A stretch of DNA of 18,975 bases from DATDPY01 sp964395765 (GCA_964395765.1 CAYNCU010000066.1:1-18975), one strand, 5' to 3'. Shown: positions 9,207 through 17,798, counted from the first letter of the stretch. A program made the numbers and translations. The notes: generated from the letters alone by a model not told the origin.

Positions 9207-9599
9207 TCAGCCCTTAAAAACCGAATTATATCTTGTTTTTAATATAAACCACAATACGGAAGAGAACAGAAAAATTACGACTCCATACAAGGGAGCAAAC
9301 ATTGAAATTTTTATCCCGCTTACGATCAGCCCAAACGACACATCGGCAGCTTCCTGAATTGCGCTTAATGCCGACATGATGCCGAAGCCCTGTGCGAAAA
9401 TCCCGAATACCGCGGCAAAGCTTCCGAGGTATATGACAGACAGCACAAGGTTTTTTGTCTTTGCCGGTTTAGGTGAAGCTTTGAAATACAAAGCGTAACA
9501 TGTAACAAAAAAAACAATAAGAATCCCGATAAGTAATACGGTAAGTACCGACATGAACGGGATACCGCCTTTCACATGAAGTTCAATAAACCATTTCAT
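9207..9599 (-). CDS. Small MotA/TolQ/ExbB-like membrane protein
   Basis: 130 residues with three hydrophobic segments (about 12-38, 48-72 and 95-122). The KGGIPFMSVLTVLLI start and the glycine- and alanine-rich last helix preceded by A-D-V-S-F-G-L-I-V-S-G-I-K resemble short members of the MotA/TolQ/ExbB proton-channel group, as found in Bacteroidota. It is much shorter than true ExbB or TolQ (over 200 residues) and lacks the long cytoplasmic loop; no ExbD/TolR partner is nearby. It is the first gene of a probable operon with the ABC permease and starts 215 bases from the divergent histidine kinase. Proton-channel activity is therefore doubtful; an accessory or regulated membrane protein is possible. 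Confidence 0.6.
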   Translation of the reverse strand: MKWFIELHVKGGIPFMSVLTVLLIGILIVFFVTCYALYFKASPKPAKTKNLVLSVIYLGSFAAVFGIFAQGFGIMSALSAIQEAADVSFGLIVSGIKISMFAPLYGVVIFLFSSVLWFILKTRYNSVFKG

Positions 9600-9814
9600 C
9601 GTAATAGAAATTTAAGTATAACCTATTTTACACCCAACCTTACGAAGAAAATATTAATGGAAATTAATAAATAGACTCAATGATATCCTGCGTGGATATA
9701 AAGAAATGCCGGATGGCTGAATGGTGTTAGTCTACTAAATTCTTAAATTAGTCGACGTAACAATCCTGATTTTCCCCGGAGGAACTTTACCTCCATTTTT
9801 CGCCGTATATTGAA
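9600..9814. promoter_or_regulatory. Divergent promoter region
   Basis: 215 non-coding bases between the reverse-strand ExbB-like gene and the forward-strand kinase gene, so promoters for both should lie here. It holds the paired direct repeat at 9727-9756. It also has a small potential hairpin, ggagg-aacttta-cctcc, at 9778-9794. I could not place a convincing Bacteroidota -33/-7 promoter by eye. Confidence 0.6.
9727..9756 (+). promoter_or_regulatory. Candidate LytTR-regulator operator (two 9-bp direct repeats)
   Basis: TTAGTCTAC at 9727-9735 and TTAGTCGAC at 9748-9756 match at 8 of 9 positions. Their starts are exactly 21 bp apart, leaving a 12-bp spacer of two helical turns. LytTR DNA-binding domains are known to bind 9-bp direct repeats with 12-13 bp spacers. 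Six of the nine positions fit the published consensus [TA][AC][CA]GTTN[AG][TG]. The site is upstream of the kinase and regulator genes and also faces the divergent transport operon. Confidence 0.45.
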
Positions 9815-10885
9815 TTGAAGATAAATCATAATCATTTGAAACGTTTCAGTTATATTAAATTCAGGGTCATTTTTCACGCTGTTTTCTGGGTCGGCGTACT
9901 GATGTTTTATACTTTCCTTTTCGGCAGCGATAACCATGAATACAGCAATGCTTTTTATTTTGTGATCTGGTTGTTGCCGGTTACCATCGGAACAACGTAT
10001 TTTCTGAATTATTATCTGATCCCGAAATTTTTACTGGCTAAAAAATATTTAAGATTTATCTTATTCTTTATTTATACTATTATCATTTCGATAACCCTGG
10101 AATTGAATGTAGTTATCCTTAATATTCTGTTCAGGAGCGAGGTAACGGTGCACGCTTCATTTAACAATTTTTACCTCATTGCAGGAAATTACCTGGTGAT
10201 ATTTTTTGCGGTTTCAATAAAGCTGGTCAATCAATGGTATGGCATGGAAAAAAAGACGGTTTTACTCGAAAAGGAAAGTATGGAAATCGAATTAAAATTA
10301 AAGGAGGCGCAACTGAAACTTTTGAAGGCCCAGATCCATCCTCATTTTCTTTTTAACACGCTTAACAATCTTTATGGCCTGACCTTGAAACGGTCAAAAA
10401 AATCACCGGAAGTGGTTTTAAAAATTTCTTCCTTACTGGATTATATGATATACCGGAGTTCACTTCCCCTGGTGAAACTGGAGGAAGAATTTAATTATAT
10501 TAAAGATTACATTGTCCTGGAAGAATTGCGGTATAAAAAACTTAAAATTGGTATTAATTACCCTGAAGATACCTACGGCTTTTCTATCGCTCCCCTTATT
10601 CTTCAACCCTTCGTGGAAAATGCATTTAAACACGGAACGAGCAAGGACATTGCTGCTCCGTGGATTAAGATTAAAGCCGCCCTGACGGATAAAGGAACGC
10701 TGCATTTTTCAGTCATGAATTCCAAATCCGGATATACACAAGAGGATCAATCGGGCTATACGGAAGGGATAGGGCTTAAAAACGTGAAAGAAAGACTGAA
10801 TATCATTTACGCGGATAACCATACACTGAGGATCGACGAACGGGATGAAAGCTTTAACGTAGATCTTATTATTAATTTAAAGTAG
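9815..10885 (+). CDS. LytS/YehU-type sensor histidine kinase
   Basis: 356 residues. Four hydrophobic segments lie in the first 140 residues, followed by a coiled-coil-like E/K/L-rich linker (about 150-170). The His_kinase (PF06580) box is QIHPHFLFN at 173-181, with H175 the expected phosphorylated histidine. The ATPase part has the N-box PFVENAFKHG (N269) and the G-box GIGLKNVKERL (from 318). There is no separate periplasmic sensor domain, so the signal is probably sensed in the membrane. The start is TTG at 9815: no ATG occurs between the upstream in-frame stop at 9767 and M30, which lies inside the first membrane helix. ATT at 9809 or TTG at 9836 are alternatives. It is followed after 5 bases by the cognate LytTR regulator. 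Confidence 0.93.
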   Translation: MKINHNHLKRFSYIKFRVIFHAVFWVGVLMFYTFLFGSDNHEYSNAFYFVIWLLPVTIGTTYFLNYYLIPKFLLAKKYLRFILFFIYTIIISITLELNVVILNILFRSEVTVHASFNNFYLIAGNYLVIFFAVSIKLVNQWYGMEKKTVLLEKESMEIELKLKEAQLKLLKAQIHPHFLFNTLNNLYGLTLKRSKKSPEVVLKISSLLDYMIYRSSLPLVKLEEEFNYIKDYIVLEELRYKKLKIGINYPEDTYGFSIAPLILQPFVENAFKHGTSKDIAAPWIKIKAALTDKGTLHFSVMNSKSGYTQEDQSGYTEGIGLKNVKERLNIIYADNHTLRIDERDESFNVDLIINLK

Positions 10886-10890
10886 TCATC

Positions 10891-11607
10891 ATGAAAAAAA
10901 TACGATGCCTTATCATTGATGATGAACCTATTGCAACCGAGGTCATTAAAAACCACCTGGATAAAATGGATCAGCTCGAAATTGCGGGCATCTGCGACCA
11001 GGCCGTCCAGGCATTTGAATTTTTAAAACTTCACCCGGTTGATCTGATTTTCCTGGATATACAGATGCCGAAGATGACAGGTATCAATTTCCTGAAGAGC
11101 CTGAAAAATCCACCGGCAGTCATCATCGTCAGTGCTTACAGGGAATATGCGCTTGAGGGTTTTGAGCTGGATGTCGTCGATTACCTGTTAAAACCGGTTT
11201 CCTTTGAACGGTTCCTGAAAGCCATAGACAAATATTATACGCATTACAATAAAAGCAACAACTCACTCGGCGATGAAATAACGGCTGCGCCGGCGCAGGG
11301 AAGTATATGGGTTCGTTCCGATAGAAAAAATGTGAGGATTGAGACCGGTAAAATACGCTATATCGAAGGGCTGAAAGACTACCTGAAGATTTACCTGGAC
11401 GAGGAGATGATTCTCAGCAAGATAACGATGAAGGAAATGGAGGAAAAACTAAAGGAAGAAAATTTTATCAGGATCCACCGGTCGTTCCTGGTTCCGGTGA
11501 AGAGGATCTCCGCCTATACCCAGGAAAGTGTTGAAGTAGGTAAGGATGCGCTGCCGATCGGGTATAGTTACAGGAATTCGGTAATGGCTATTTTGAAAGA
11601 TAACTAA
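10891..11607 (+). CDS. LytTR-family response regulator
   Basis: 238 residues. The receiver domain (about 1-120) has acidic-pocket residues D10 and D11, phospho-acceptor D56 in FLDIQMP, S81 as the conserved Ser/Thr and K101 in DYLLKP. The LytTR DNA-binding domain (about 137-235) shows the IRYIEGLKDYLKIYL, MKEMEEKL, FIRIHRSFLV and GYSYRNSV segments. Activated by the kinase immediately upstream, it should bind pairs of short direct repeats. The paired repeat at 9727-9756 is a likely autoregulatory site. The divergent ExbB-like and permease genes are the obvious candidate targets. All catalytic residues are intact. Confidence 0.95.
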   Translation: MKKIRCLIIDDEPIATEVIKNHLDKMDQLEIAGICDQAVQAFEFLKLHPVDLIFLDIQMPKMTGINFLKSLKNPPAVIIVSAYREYALEGFELDVVDYLLKPVSFERFLKAIDKYYTHYNKSNNSLGDEITAAPAQGSIWVRSDRKNVRIETGKIRYIEGLKDYLKIYLDEEMILSKITMKEMEEKLKEENFIRIHRSFLVPVKRISAYTQESVEVGKDALPIGYSYRNSVMAILKDN

Positions 11608-11725
11608 TATTGAATCTTTTCCGGTGAACTTCCGGATTATCCCCATGCATCCTGCCAATGAGCCGTAAACCCCGTTTATTACGATAAATCATTAATTTTT
11701 ATTAGCTTTCACAAACTTTTGGGTC

Positions 11726-14491
11726 ATGAAGTCAATATACTTACTACTGATACTGTTTTTATTTCTTTTTAACTGTACCCAACAAAGTCCCACCCTGCCT
11801 CCACCTACCAATCTTCAATGCGAATACCGGGTCAACCCCCTGGGGGTCGATGCCATTCCGCCCCGGTTGTTCTGGGAAATTACCGGTACGCCGCGTGGTA
11901 CGATGCAGAGTGCGTATCAGGTGATGGTGGCTTCCATGGACAGCCTGCTTAACGCCGGTAAACCGGATCTGTGGAATTCGGGAAAAGTAAATTCCAATGA
12001 AAATATTCAGATCGCCTATCAGGGCAAAGCACTTGAGTCCGGAAAACGCTATTGTTGGAAAGTGCGGTTCTGGGATCAGGACGGAAATGTTTCTGATTAC
12101 AGCGAGCCGGCCTGGTGGGAAATGGGACTGATCCATCCCGGCGACTGGAAAGGCAATTGGGTTTACAACGGTGTAGCCGCCCCTGATTCCGAGGAAGATA
12201 TGTATAAAGATACACCAGCGCCTTTATTCCGGAAGGAATTTTCCGTGTCAAAAAAAATTGCATCGGCCAGATTGTACATCAGCGGTCTGGGATATTATGA
12301 AGCCTACCTTAATGGTCAGCGAGTTGGGGATCATGTGCTCGACCCGGGCTGGACGGACTACGCGAAAAGAGTTCAGTATGCCACCTTTGATGTAACCGCT
12401 ATGCTTCAGTCGGGGAGCAATGCAATCGGGGTGATGCTCGGAAACGGATGGTATAACCCCCTGCCCCTTTACCTTTTTAACCGCTTGAATTTAAGGAAGA
12501 TACTAAAGATCGGACAGCCGGAATTCATTGCCCAGCTCAATATCATTTACACGGATGGAACATCGGACCAGGTGGTGAGCGATAATTCCTGGAAAACCGG
12601 TGAAGGCCCCATCCTTATGAACAATGTTTATCTCGGGGAAAAATACGACGCCCGACTGGAGCAGGAAGGCTGGGATGATACCGGCTTTAATGATAGCCAA
12701 TGGAAGACTGCCGTTAGTGCCCAGCCTCCGGGAGGTACATTGGTTGCTGAATTGCAGCCACCGGTAAGGATCACGAGTTTTATTGCACCGGTGAAAATGA
12801 ACGAACCGAAAAAGGGGGTTTACATTTTTGATATGGGGCAGAACTTTGCCGGTGTGGCAAGACTCAAGGTAAGCGGACCGGCAGGAACTAAAGTACGGAT
12901 GCGTTATGGAGAATTACTGAATCCTGACGGCACCTTAAATGATAAGTCCACCATGGCCTGTCACATCATGGAAGGTTCCTATGTGAAACATCGTCCCGGC
13001 GCCCCCCTGAATGCCAACCAAACGGACACTTATATTCTTAAAGGGAAGGGATTAGAAATATATAAAAGCAGTTTTACTTTTCATGGTTTCCGCTATGTGG
13101 AAGTGACCGGTTTCCCGGGAAAGCCTAACATGAAAAGTGTGATGGGGTTGCGAATGAATTCCGACCTTGAACCGGCGGGCAGTTTTGAATGTTCCGATTC
13201 CTTATTGAACAAGATCCAGCACAATGCACAATGGACTTTTCTCAGCAATGTTTTCAGTATTGAATCGGATTGTCCCGGCCGCGAAAAATTCGGATACGGC
13301 GGCGATATGGTAACGGCCTCCGAAGCTTACATGCTTAATTTTAACATGGCAAGATTTTATTCCGAAGCGGTTGAGAATTTCGCGGATGATCAGCGGCCGG
13401 GAGGCGGCATGCCGGAATGCGCACCAGATAACGGTATTTATGATGAAGGACTGACCTCTGACACCGGTCCGATCGGCTGGATGCTGGCTTTCCCCTGGCT
13501 GCAGAAAAAACTTTATACCTACTATGGTGATAAAAGAATTTTAGAAAAGCAATATAGTGCTACCCAAAACCTGGTTGAATTCGTACATCAGAATGCACCG
13601 GACAACCTGGTTGAGAAAGGGATCAGCGATCATGAAAGCCTGGTATCAAAACCTTACCGGGTATCGGGTACTGCTTTTTATTATGACCTTGTAAAATCAC
13701 TGGCAGGTTTTGCCGCCATTCTCGGCAAGACCGACGACTTCGGCAAATACAGTCAACTGGCGGGCAACATTAAACAATCATTCATTAATACCCTGGTCGA
13801 TAAAACCAGCGGTAAAGTCGATTCGGCCACCCAGGCATCGCAGTCCATCGCCCTGTATTATAATCTCGTACCGGAAAATCTTAAGCAAGCGACATTATCC
13901 GTTCTTGCCCATGATATTAAAAGTCATGGGAACCATCTCACCACGGGGATCTTCGGAACTAAAATGATGTTCGAAGTGCTGCGCAGGAACAACATGAATA
14001 ACCTTGCCCTGGCTATGAACGATCAGCACGATTTCCCGGGCTATGGCTATATGATCGACTCCGGGGCCACCACGATCTGGGAAAGCTGGAAAGGCAGCGG
14101 TTCCCGGAACCACCCGATGTTCGGCTCGGTAAGCGAATGGCTTTTTAAGGGGATCGGGGGAATCAGCCCGGCCGACGATGCCAGCGGATTTAACCATATT
14201 GTGATCAAACCCGATTTTTCCGACAGCCTGCATTCGGTGGATGCTTCCTATCATTCCATTCGCGGCCTGATCCAAAGCTCATGGAAATTTGTGCCCGGAA
14301 AAGTAATCTTTACTGTGGTGATCCCGGGCAATACTACGGCCAGTGTATATTTCCCGACTACCAATACCGACCGGATAAGGGAAGGCAATAATCCTATTAC
14401 TAAAATCCGGCAAATCACATTTATCAGGAATGAAGGCGGCAGTTCGGTATTCAAGGTCGGATCGGGGCATTATACTTTTATAATTGATTAA
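11726..14491 (+). CDS. GH78 alpha-L-rhamnosidase, lipoprotein
   Basis: 921 residues. The N-terminus is a lipoprotein signal ending LFLFNC, with C17 the likely lipidated cysteine, so the enzyme is probably anchored in the outer membrane or facing the periplasm. Domains in order: an N-terminal beta-sandwich (about 25-140), the Bac_rhamnosid_N sugar-binding domain (about 155-325, with GNGWYNPLPLYLF), a concanavalin-like domain (about 335-470), the (alpha/alpha)6 catalytic barrel (about 475-825) and a C-terminal beta-sandwich. The catalytic motif DCPGREKFGYGGD starts at D515, giving E520 as probable general acid with Y524 and D527. GATTIWESW gives E786 as probable general base. It should release terminal alpha-L-rhamnose from plant or microbial glycans or glycosides. 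It is not next to a SusC/SusD pair or other glycosidases, so it is not in a visible polysaccharide utilisation locus. The 118-bp upstream gap has no clear promoter. Confidence 0.95.
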   Translation: MKSIYLLLILFLFLFNCTQQSPTLPPPTNLQCEYRVNPLGVDAIPPRLFWEITGTPRGTMQSAYQVMVASMDSLLNAGKPDLWNSGKVNSNENIQIAYQGKALESGKRYCWKVRFWDQDGNVSDYSEPAWWEMGLIHPGDWKGNWVYNGVAAPDSEEDMYKDTPAPLFRKEFSVSKKIASARLYISGLGYYEAYLNGQRVGDHVLDPGWTDYAKRVQYATFDVTAMLQSGSNAIGVMLGNGWYNPLPLYLFNRLNLRKILKIGQPEFIAQLNIIYTDGTSDQVVSDNSWKTGEGPILMNNVYLGEKYDARLEQEGWDDTGFNDSQWKTAVSAQPPGGTLVAELQPPVRITSFIAPVKMNEPKKGVYIFDMGQNFAGVARLKVSGPAGTKVRMRYGELLNPDGTLNDKSTMACHIMEGSYVKHRPGAPLNANQTDTYILKGKGLEIYKSSFTFHGFRYVEVTGFPGKPNMKSVMGLRMNSDLEPAGSFECSDSLLNKIQHNAQWTFLSNVFSIESDCPGREKFGYGGDMVTASEAYMLNFNMARFYSEAVENFADDQRPGGGMPECAPDNGIYDEGLTSDTGPIGWMLAFPWLQKKLYTYYGDKRILEKQYSATQNLVEFVHQNAPDNLVEKGISDHESLVSKPYRVSGTAFYYDLVKSLAGFAAILGKTDDFGKYSQLAGNIKQSFINTLVDKTSGKVDSATQASQSIALYYNLVPENLKQATLSVLAHDIKSHGNHLTTGIFGTKMMFEVLRRNNMNNLALAMNDQHDFPGYGYMIDSGATTIWESWKGSGSRNHPMFGSVSEWLFKGIGGISPADDASGFNHIVIKPDFSDSLHSVDASYHSIRGLIQSSWKFVPGKVIFTVVIPGNTTASVYFPTTNTDRIREGNNPITKIRQITFIRNEGGSSVFKVGSGHYTFIID

Positions 14492-14634
14492 TTAAGGCCA
14501 TTTCCAGACAATAAACGGTTCCTCCTTTTAATCATTCAAAGCCGCCGCTTACTCATTGGCGCATCGGTTTACAAGTTATATTAACAATCATTGCACATGA
14601 AATCAATGGTTGAATAATAAAACTGTAAACATCA

Positions 14635-15513
14635 ATGTCTTCATTCAAGAATACCAGGCTTTATCCTGTTCATAATGGAATAAAATACGGGAGCATTATA
14701 TCCATTACCTTCCTTTTCATTCTGTTTTCGATTTTTCCTTATGCTACCCATGCACAGGATTTCTCGAAAACCCATTTATCGGGGGCTTTTTATCCCTTCG
14801 AGCTCCCGCCTTATGAGTATGAAAATAATTTTGTGCTTACAGTGACCTTTCGAACCACGCCCGAAGCTTTACGGGCCCTGGTGCCTGATCCACTGGAGCC
14901 GAACCTGGATAATATAATGAGTGTCAGTTTTGTATTACGAAAAATGTTCAAACCGGAAAGAATCATGTACACCGAAGCCGCCTTATCCGTACCGGTCACT
15001 TACCAGAATGACTCAGGCATTTACTATCCCGTGCGATACATGGATTTAAAAGACCAGCAAATGAGTGATCATGAAATATATGGCATGTCCCATGTAAACG
15101 CTGATGTTGAAATAGACCAGGTACGAGATAAATTCCGCGGTACGGTAATCCGGAACGGGAAACCGATCATTGACTTTATGTTTGACCCCGGATCAATCAT
15201 ACGCCTGGATACCAACCAGTTCAATAAAAAAATTTACAACCTGAAAGAGATCCCTTCCGTGAAGGATGCCAATATGCCTGCCCTTAAACAATTAATTTCG
15301 GTGGACAGGAAAAATGTTATCCTGGAAAGCAGCCGGCAGGGTACGGCCAGGCTCTTTTTCGATACCCTTCCCCTTGATCCTTTATCGAAAATTCCAATAA
15401 GAACAATCCTGGGGGCCATGTATTATAAAATAAGCTATACCCTGAATAACGGTGAAGTTGTTTACGACTACCTGAAAGACGGGGATCTCAGGAGCCAGGT
15501 ATTCAAGCCCTGA
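14635..15513 (+). CDS. Exported acetoacetate decarboxylase-like protein lacking the Schiff-base lysine
   Basis: 292 residues. A hydrophobic signal segment (about 19-38) ends in YATHAQ, a likely cleavage site, unlike the cytoplasmic classical enzyme. Homology to acetoacetate decarboxylase (ADC) runs to the C-terminus. FRTTPEALRALVPDPLEP corresponds to the YRTD..AL..VVPEPLE segment, with R73 in the place of the active-site Arg29. YTEAALSVPV places E114 with the conserved Glu76, and EVVYDYLKDG matches the ADC end. The lysine region is different: where ADC has G-R-E-x-x-x-Y-P-K-K, this protein has D-H-E-I-Y-G-M-S-H-V (145-154). H153 and V154 therefore stand where K115 and K116 should be. Schiff-base decarboxylation as in ADC is then unlikely; another reaction or a binding role is possible. 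It is flanked by gaps of 143 and 166 bases, so it is probably a single-gene transcript. Confidence 0.82.
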   Translation: MSSFKNTRLYPVHNGIKYGSIISITFLFILFSIFPYATHAQDFSKTHLSGAFYPFELPPYEYENNFVLTVTFRTTPEALRALVPDPLEPNLDNIMSVSFVLRKMFKPERIMYTEAALSVPVTYQNDSGIYYPVRYMDLKDQQMSDHEIYGMSHVNADVEIDQVRDKFRGTVIRNGKPIIDFMFDPGSIIRLDTNQFNKKIYNLKEIPSVKDANMPALKQLISVDRKNVILESSRQGTARLFFDTLPLDPLSKIPIRTILGAMYYKISYTLNNGEVVYDYLKDGDLRSQVFKP

Positions 15514-15679
15514 GCGGTCGGTTCAGCCGTGAAAATCCCGCATTCGGTGGAATACTTTTTCCCCATGTTAAAATTAAAAACCTTCCTTGCAGTAGGCCAA
15601 GAACAGGTGCCCGGTATATAAATCAAAAAAAGATGAAAATAATGATTCATTAACTATATAAACTAAAACCAAATTAAAA

Positions 15680-17647
15680 ATGACCATTAAAAATAAACTT
15701 TACCTGCTGATTTTTTCCGTTTTCATTGTTTTCGGAATTATCGGAGTTTTCACTTATTACTCATTCCATAAACTGGACAATCTCAACACTGTTAAATCCA
15801 ATACCCTTCTTCTGAATGAATATACGCTAAAGATCAGGAAAATGGAAAAAAACTTTCTGATGAGGGATGTAAAAAACGATGATTTTTACAAAACGGGAAC
15901 CAGTATCAACCTGAAGGATTTTAATGCCTACATGGACACTACCCGGGAATTGACAGCCAAAATGATCCGGGATAAATATGTAAAATCATTTGGCTTGACG
16001 GACAGCTTCAAAAACATTAAAGGATCGCTGGAAAGTTATGATTCAGCGTTTGAGGTTCTTGTCCGCAAATCCAGGGCCAGGGGATTCAACAGCACAGGAA
16101 TCGAGGGAAGCTTGCAGAATTCTTACCAGTATTTCGATCAAAGTGTATCGGCTAACCATCTCGGTGACGCCTTCACGATCCATTTGCTTTCCTTACGGCG
16201 TTATGAAAAAAATTACATTTTAAGGAACGATCTTACATATAAGGAAGATTTTGTTCAGGAATGTGATACGTTGAACAAATACGTCAGTGAATTACCTATT
16301 AAGAATGAATTAAAACAGAATTTGAGCAATGAATTATTAAAATACAAAACCAATTTTCTTTCGCTGGTGGATATCGATATGCAAATCGGCTCCAACAGCA
16401 CCGAGGGTCTCCTGGGTAATCTTGAAAATCATGTCCAAACAGTGGAACCGGAAGTAAAAAGGGTGATAAGCTCAATGGAATCTCATATCAGCATTGTCAA
16501 GAACCTTACCGATAATCTTCTTATGATCATCATCGCTTTAGGCGGCGCCTTCTGCCTGGTTTTCGGTTTGATCTTAATCCGGGATATCTATAGCATCATG
16601 GGTGGCGAACCCGCTATTGTTGCAGAAATTGCCGAGAATATCGCAAATGGAAATCTTGCCATCAAACTGGATTACACGCTGGCTAAAAAAGGCATGATGA
16701 AGTCGATCTTTGATATGAGTGAAAAATTAAAACATACTATGTCCAATATACTTATCAGCTCGGGAAATATTGCCGCTGCCAGTCAGCAACTTTCCAGTTC
16801 TTCGGTACAGTTGTCTCAGGGGGCTACAGAGCAGGCTTCTTCTTTTGAAGAATTGTCTTCGACCATGGAAGAGATCACGGCGGCCATCGATAAAAACACT
16901 TCCAATGCGATACAAACTGAAAAAGTTTCCTCGGAAGCCGAAAAAGGGATCAGGGAGGTGAATAACTGGTCAGAAAAAGCCCTGGAATCGAGTACTATCA
17001 TTGCAGATAAGATACAAGTAATCAATGAGATAGCTTTCCAGACCAATATTCTCGCCTTGAATGCGGCGGTAGAAGCGGCGCGTGCCGGTGAGCAGGGAAA
17101 AGGCTTTGCGGTAGTGGCTTCGGAAGTAAGGAAACTGGCGGAAAGAAGTAAAACCGCGGCTGATGAGATCGTACAGCTGGCAGCCAACAGTCTTTCGGTA
17201 ACGAAGGAAACGGTAACGAAACTGAATGAAATGCTGCCCAAGATAAAGAACACCACCAGCCTGTTGCAGGAAATTGCTGCCGCAAGCGCGGAACAGAATA
17301 CCGGTGCAAGCCAGGTGAACATTACCATTCAGCAGTTGAATAGTGTGACCCAGGGCAATTCATCCACCTCCGAGGAACTGGCTTCGAGTGCCGAGGAACT
17401 GGCTTCCCAGGCGGAGTCCCTGCAGGAAATGGTTTCCATCTTCCGGATTGATGATGGGAAAGAAAAGAAAACAGAGTTAAAGAATAAACCTGTAAAAAAC
17501 AGGGAGGTTAAATTCAACGAAAAAATTTCTTCCGGTGACAACGTTCCATTTCATTATGAAAAGAAAGAGGAGCCCGGAAGAGCAGAAAAGGAAATTAAAA
17601 TCAACAATAAGATCGATCTGGAGCTTGAAGAATTTGAGAAGTTCTGA
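15680..17647 (+). CDS. Methyl-accepting chemotaxis protein with helical bimodular-like sensor
   Basis: 655 residues. A membrane helix at about 7-29 is followed by an all-helical periplasmic sensor (about 30-278). The sensor carries two related segments, [12 protein letters not shown] from 51 and [10 protein letters not shown] from 173, spaced as in the helical bimodular (HBM) sensor class. A second membrane helix lies at about 279-301, then a HAMP domain ([21 protein letters not shown]). The cytoplasmic signalling hairpin follows; its tip [21 protein letters not shown] starts at E450 and continues [17 protein letters not shown]. The C-terminus has a charged linker of roughly 60 residues ending EFEKF, which fits the aromatic-x-x-aromatic pattern of CheR/CheB-tethering pentapeptides. 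The ATG follows an A-rich leader (ccaaattaaaaa). No other che gene is in the window. Some HBM sensors bind small organic acids; the ligand here is unknown. Confidence 0.95.
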   Translation: MTIKNKLYLLIFSVFIVFGIIGVFTYYSFHKLDNLNTVKSNTLLLNEYTLKIRKMEKNFLMRDVKNDDFYKTGTSINLKDFNAYMDTTRELTAKMIRDKYVKSFGLTDSFKNIKGSLESYDSAFEVLVRKSRARGFNSTGIEGSLQNSYQYFDQSVSANHLGDAFTIHLLSLRRYEKNYILRNDLTYKEDFVQECDTLNKYVSELPIKNELKQNLSNELLKYKTNFLSLVDIDMQIGSNSTEGLLGNLENHVQTVEPEVKRVISSMESHISIVKNLTDNLLMIIIALGGAFCLVFGLILIRDIYSIMGGEPAIVAEIAENIANGNLAIKLDYTLAKKGMMKSIFDMSEKLKHTMSNILISSGNIAAASQQLSSSSVQLSQGATEQASSFEELSSTMEEITAAIDKNTSNAIQTEKVSSEAEKGIREVNNWSEKALESSTIIADKIQVINEIAFQTNILALNAAVEAARAGEQGKGFAVVASEVRKLAERSKTAADEIVQLAANSLSVTKETVTKLNEMLPKIKNTTSLLQEIAAASAEQNTGASQVNITIQQLNSVTQGNSSTSEELASSAEELASQAESLQEMVSIFRIDDGKEKKTELKNKPVKNREVKFNEKISSGDNVPFHYEKKEEPGRAEKEIKINNKIDLELEEFEKF

Positions 17648-17656
17648 ATTTGATGA

Positions 17657-17704
17657 ATGGCGCAAGTGACCGTACGCACATGCCGCACCAAACCCTTGCG
17701 CCAT
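17657..17704. repeat. 10-bp inverted repeat after the chemoreceptor gene
   Basis: atggcgcaag (17657-17666) and cttgcgccat (17695-17704) are exact reverse complements with a 28-nt loop. The word ggcgcaagtg also occurs near 5201 in the other repeat-rich region, so this may be a member of the same repeat family. No T-tract follows. Confidence 0.7.
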
Positions 17705-17738
17705 AACTAAATTGATTAAAAATATCTGCTTTCGTAAT

Positions 17739-17781
17739 AAAACCGGCGTTGCTGAAATTCGGCGCGCCGGTTTTGTTTTTT
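17739..17781 (+). terminator. Rho-independent terminator for the chemoreceptor gene
   Basis: aaaaccggcg (17739-17748) pairs perfectly with cgccggtttt (17765-17774), with a 16-nt loop, and is followed directly by gtttttt. It lies about 90 bases after the MCP stop codon. The A-rich left arm could also let it work in the reverse direction. Confidence 0.85.
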
Positions 17782-17798
17782 CATGAGATGCTGGAATG

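Noticed and set aside
9207..9599. True ExbB/TolQ proton channel subunit
   Set aside because: It is too short, lacks the cytoplasmic loop and has no ExbD/TolR partner, so only a family-like call is made.
11608..11725. Possible terminator hairpin tccgg-tgaactt-ccgga after the response regulator
   Set aside because: The stem is only 5 bp and has no T-tract.
13895..14275. 126-codon reverse-strand open frame in the rhamnosidase gene
   Set aside because: It lies antisense to the conserved catalytic region of a clear GH78 enzyme and has no family features.
14492..14634. Possible RNA gene or riboswitch before the decarboxylase-like gene
   Set aside because: No stable stem or conserved motif could be traced; it looks like an ordinary leader.
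16816..17328. 170-codon reverse-strand open frame inside the chemoreceptor gene
   Set aside because: It mirrors the conserved signalling hairpin, is Ser/Ala-rich and low in complexity, and has no recognisable domain; the forward gene is certain.
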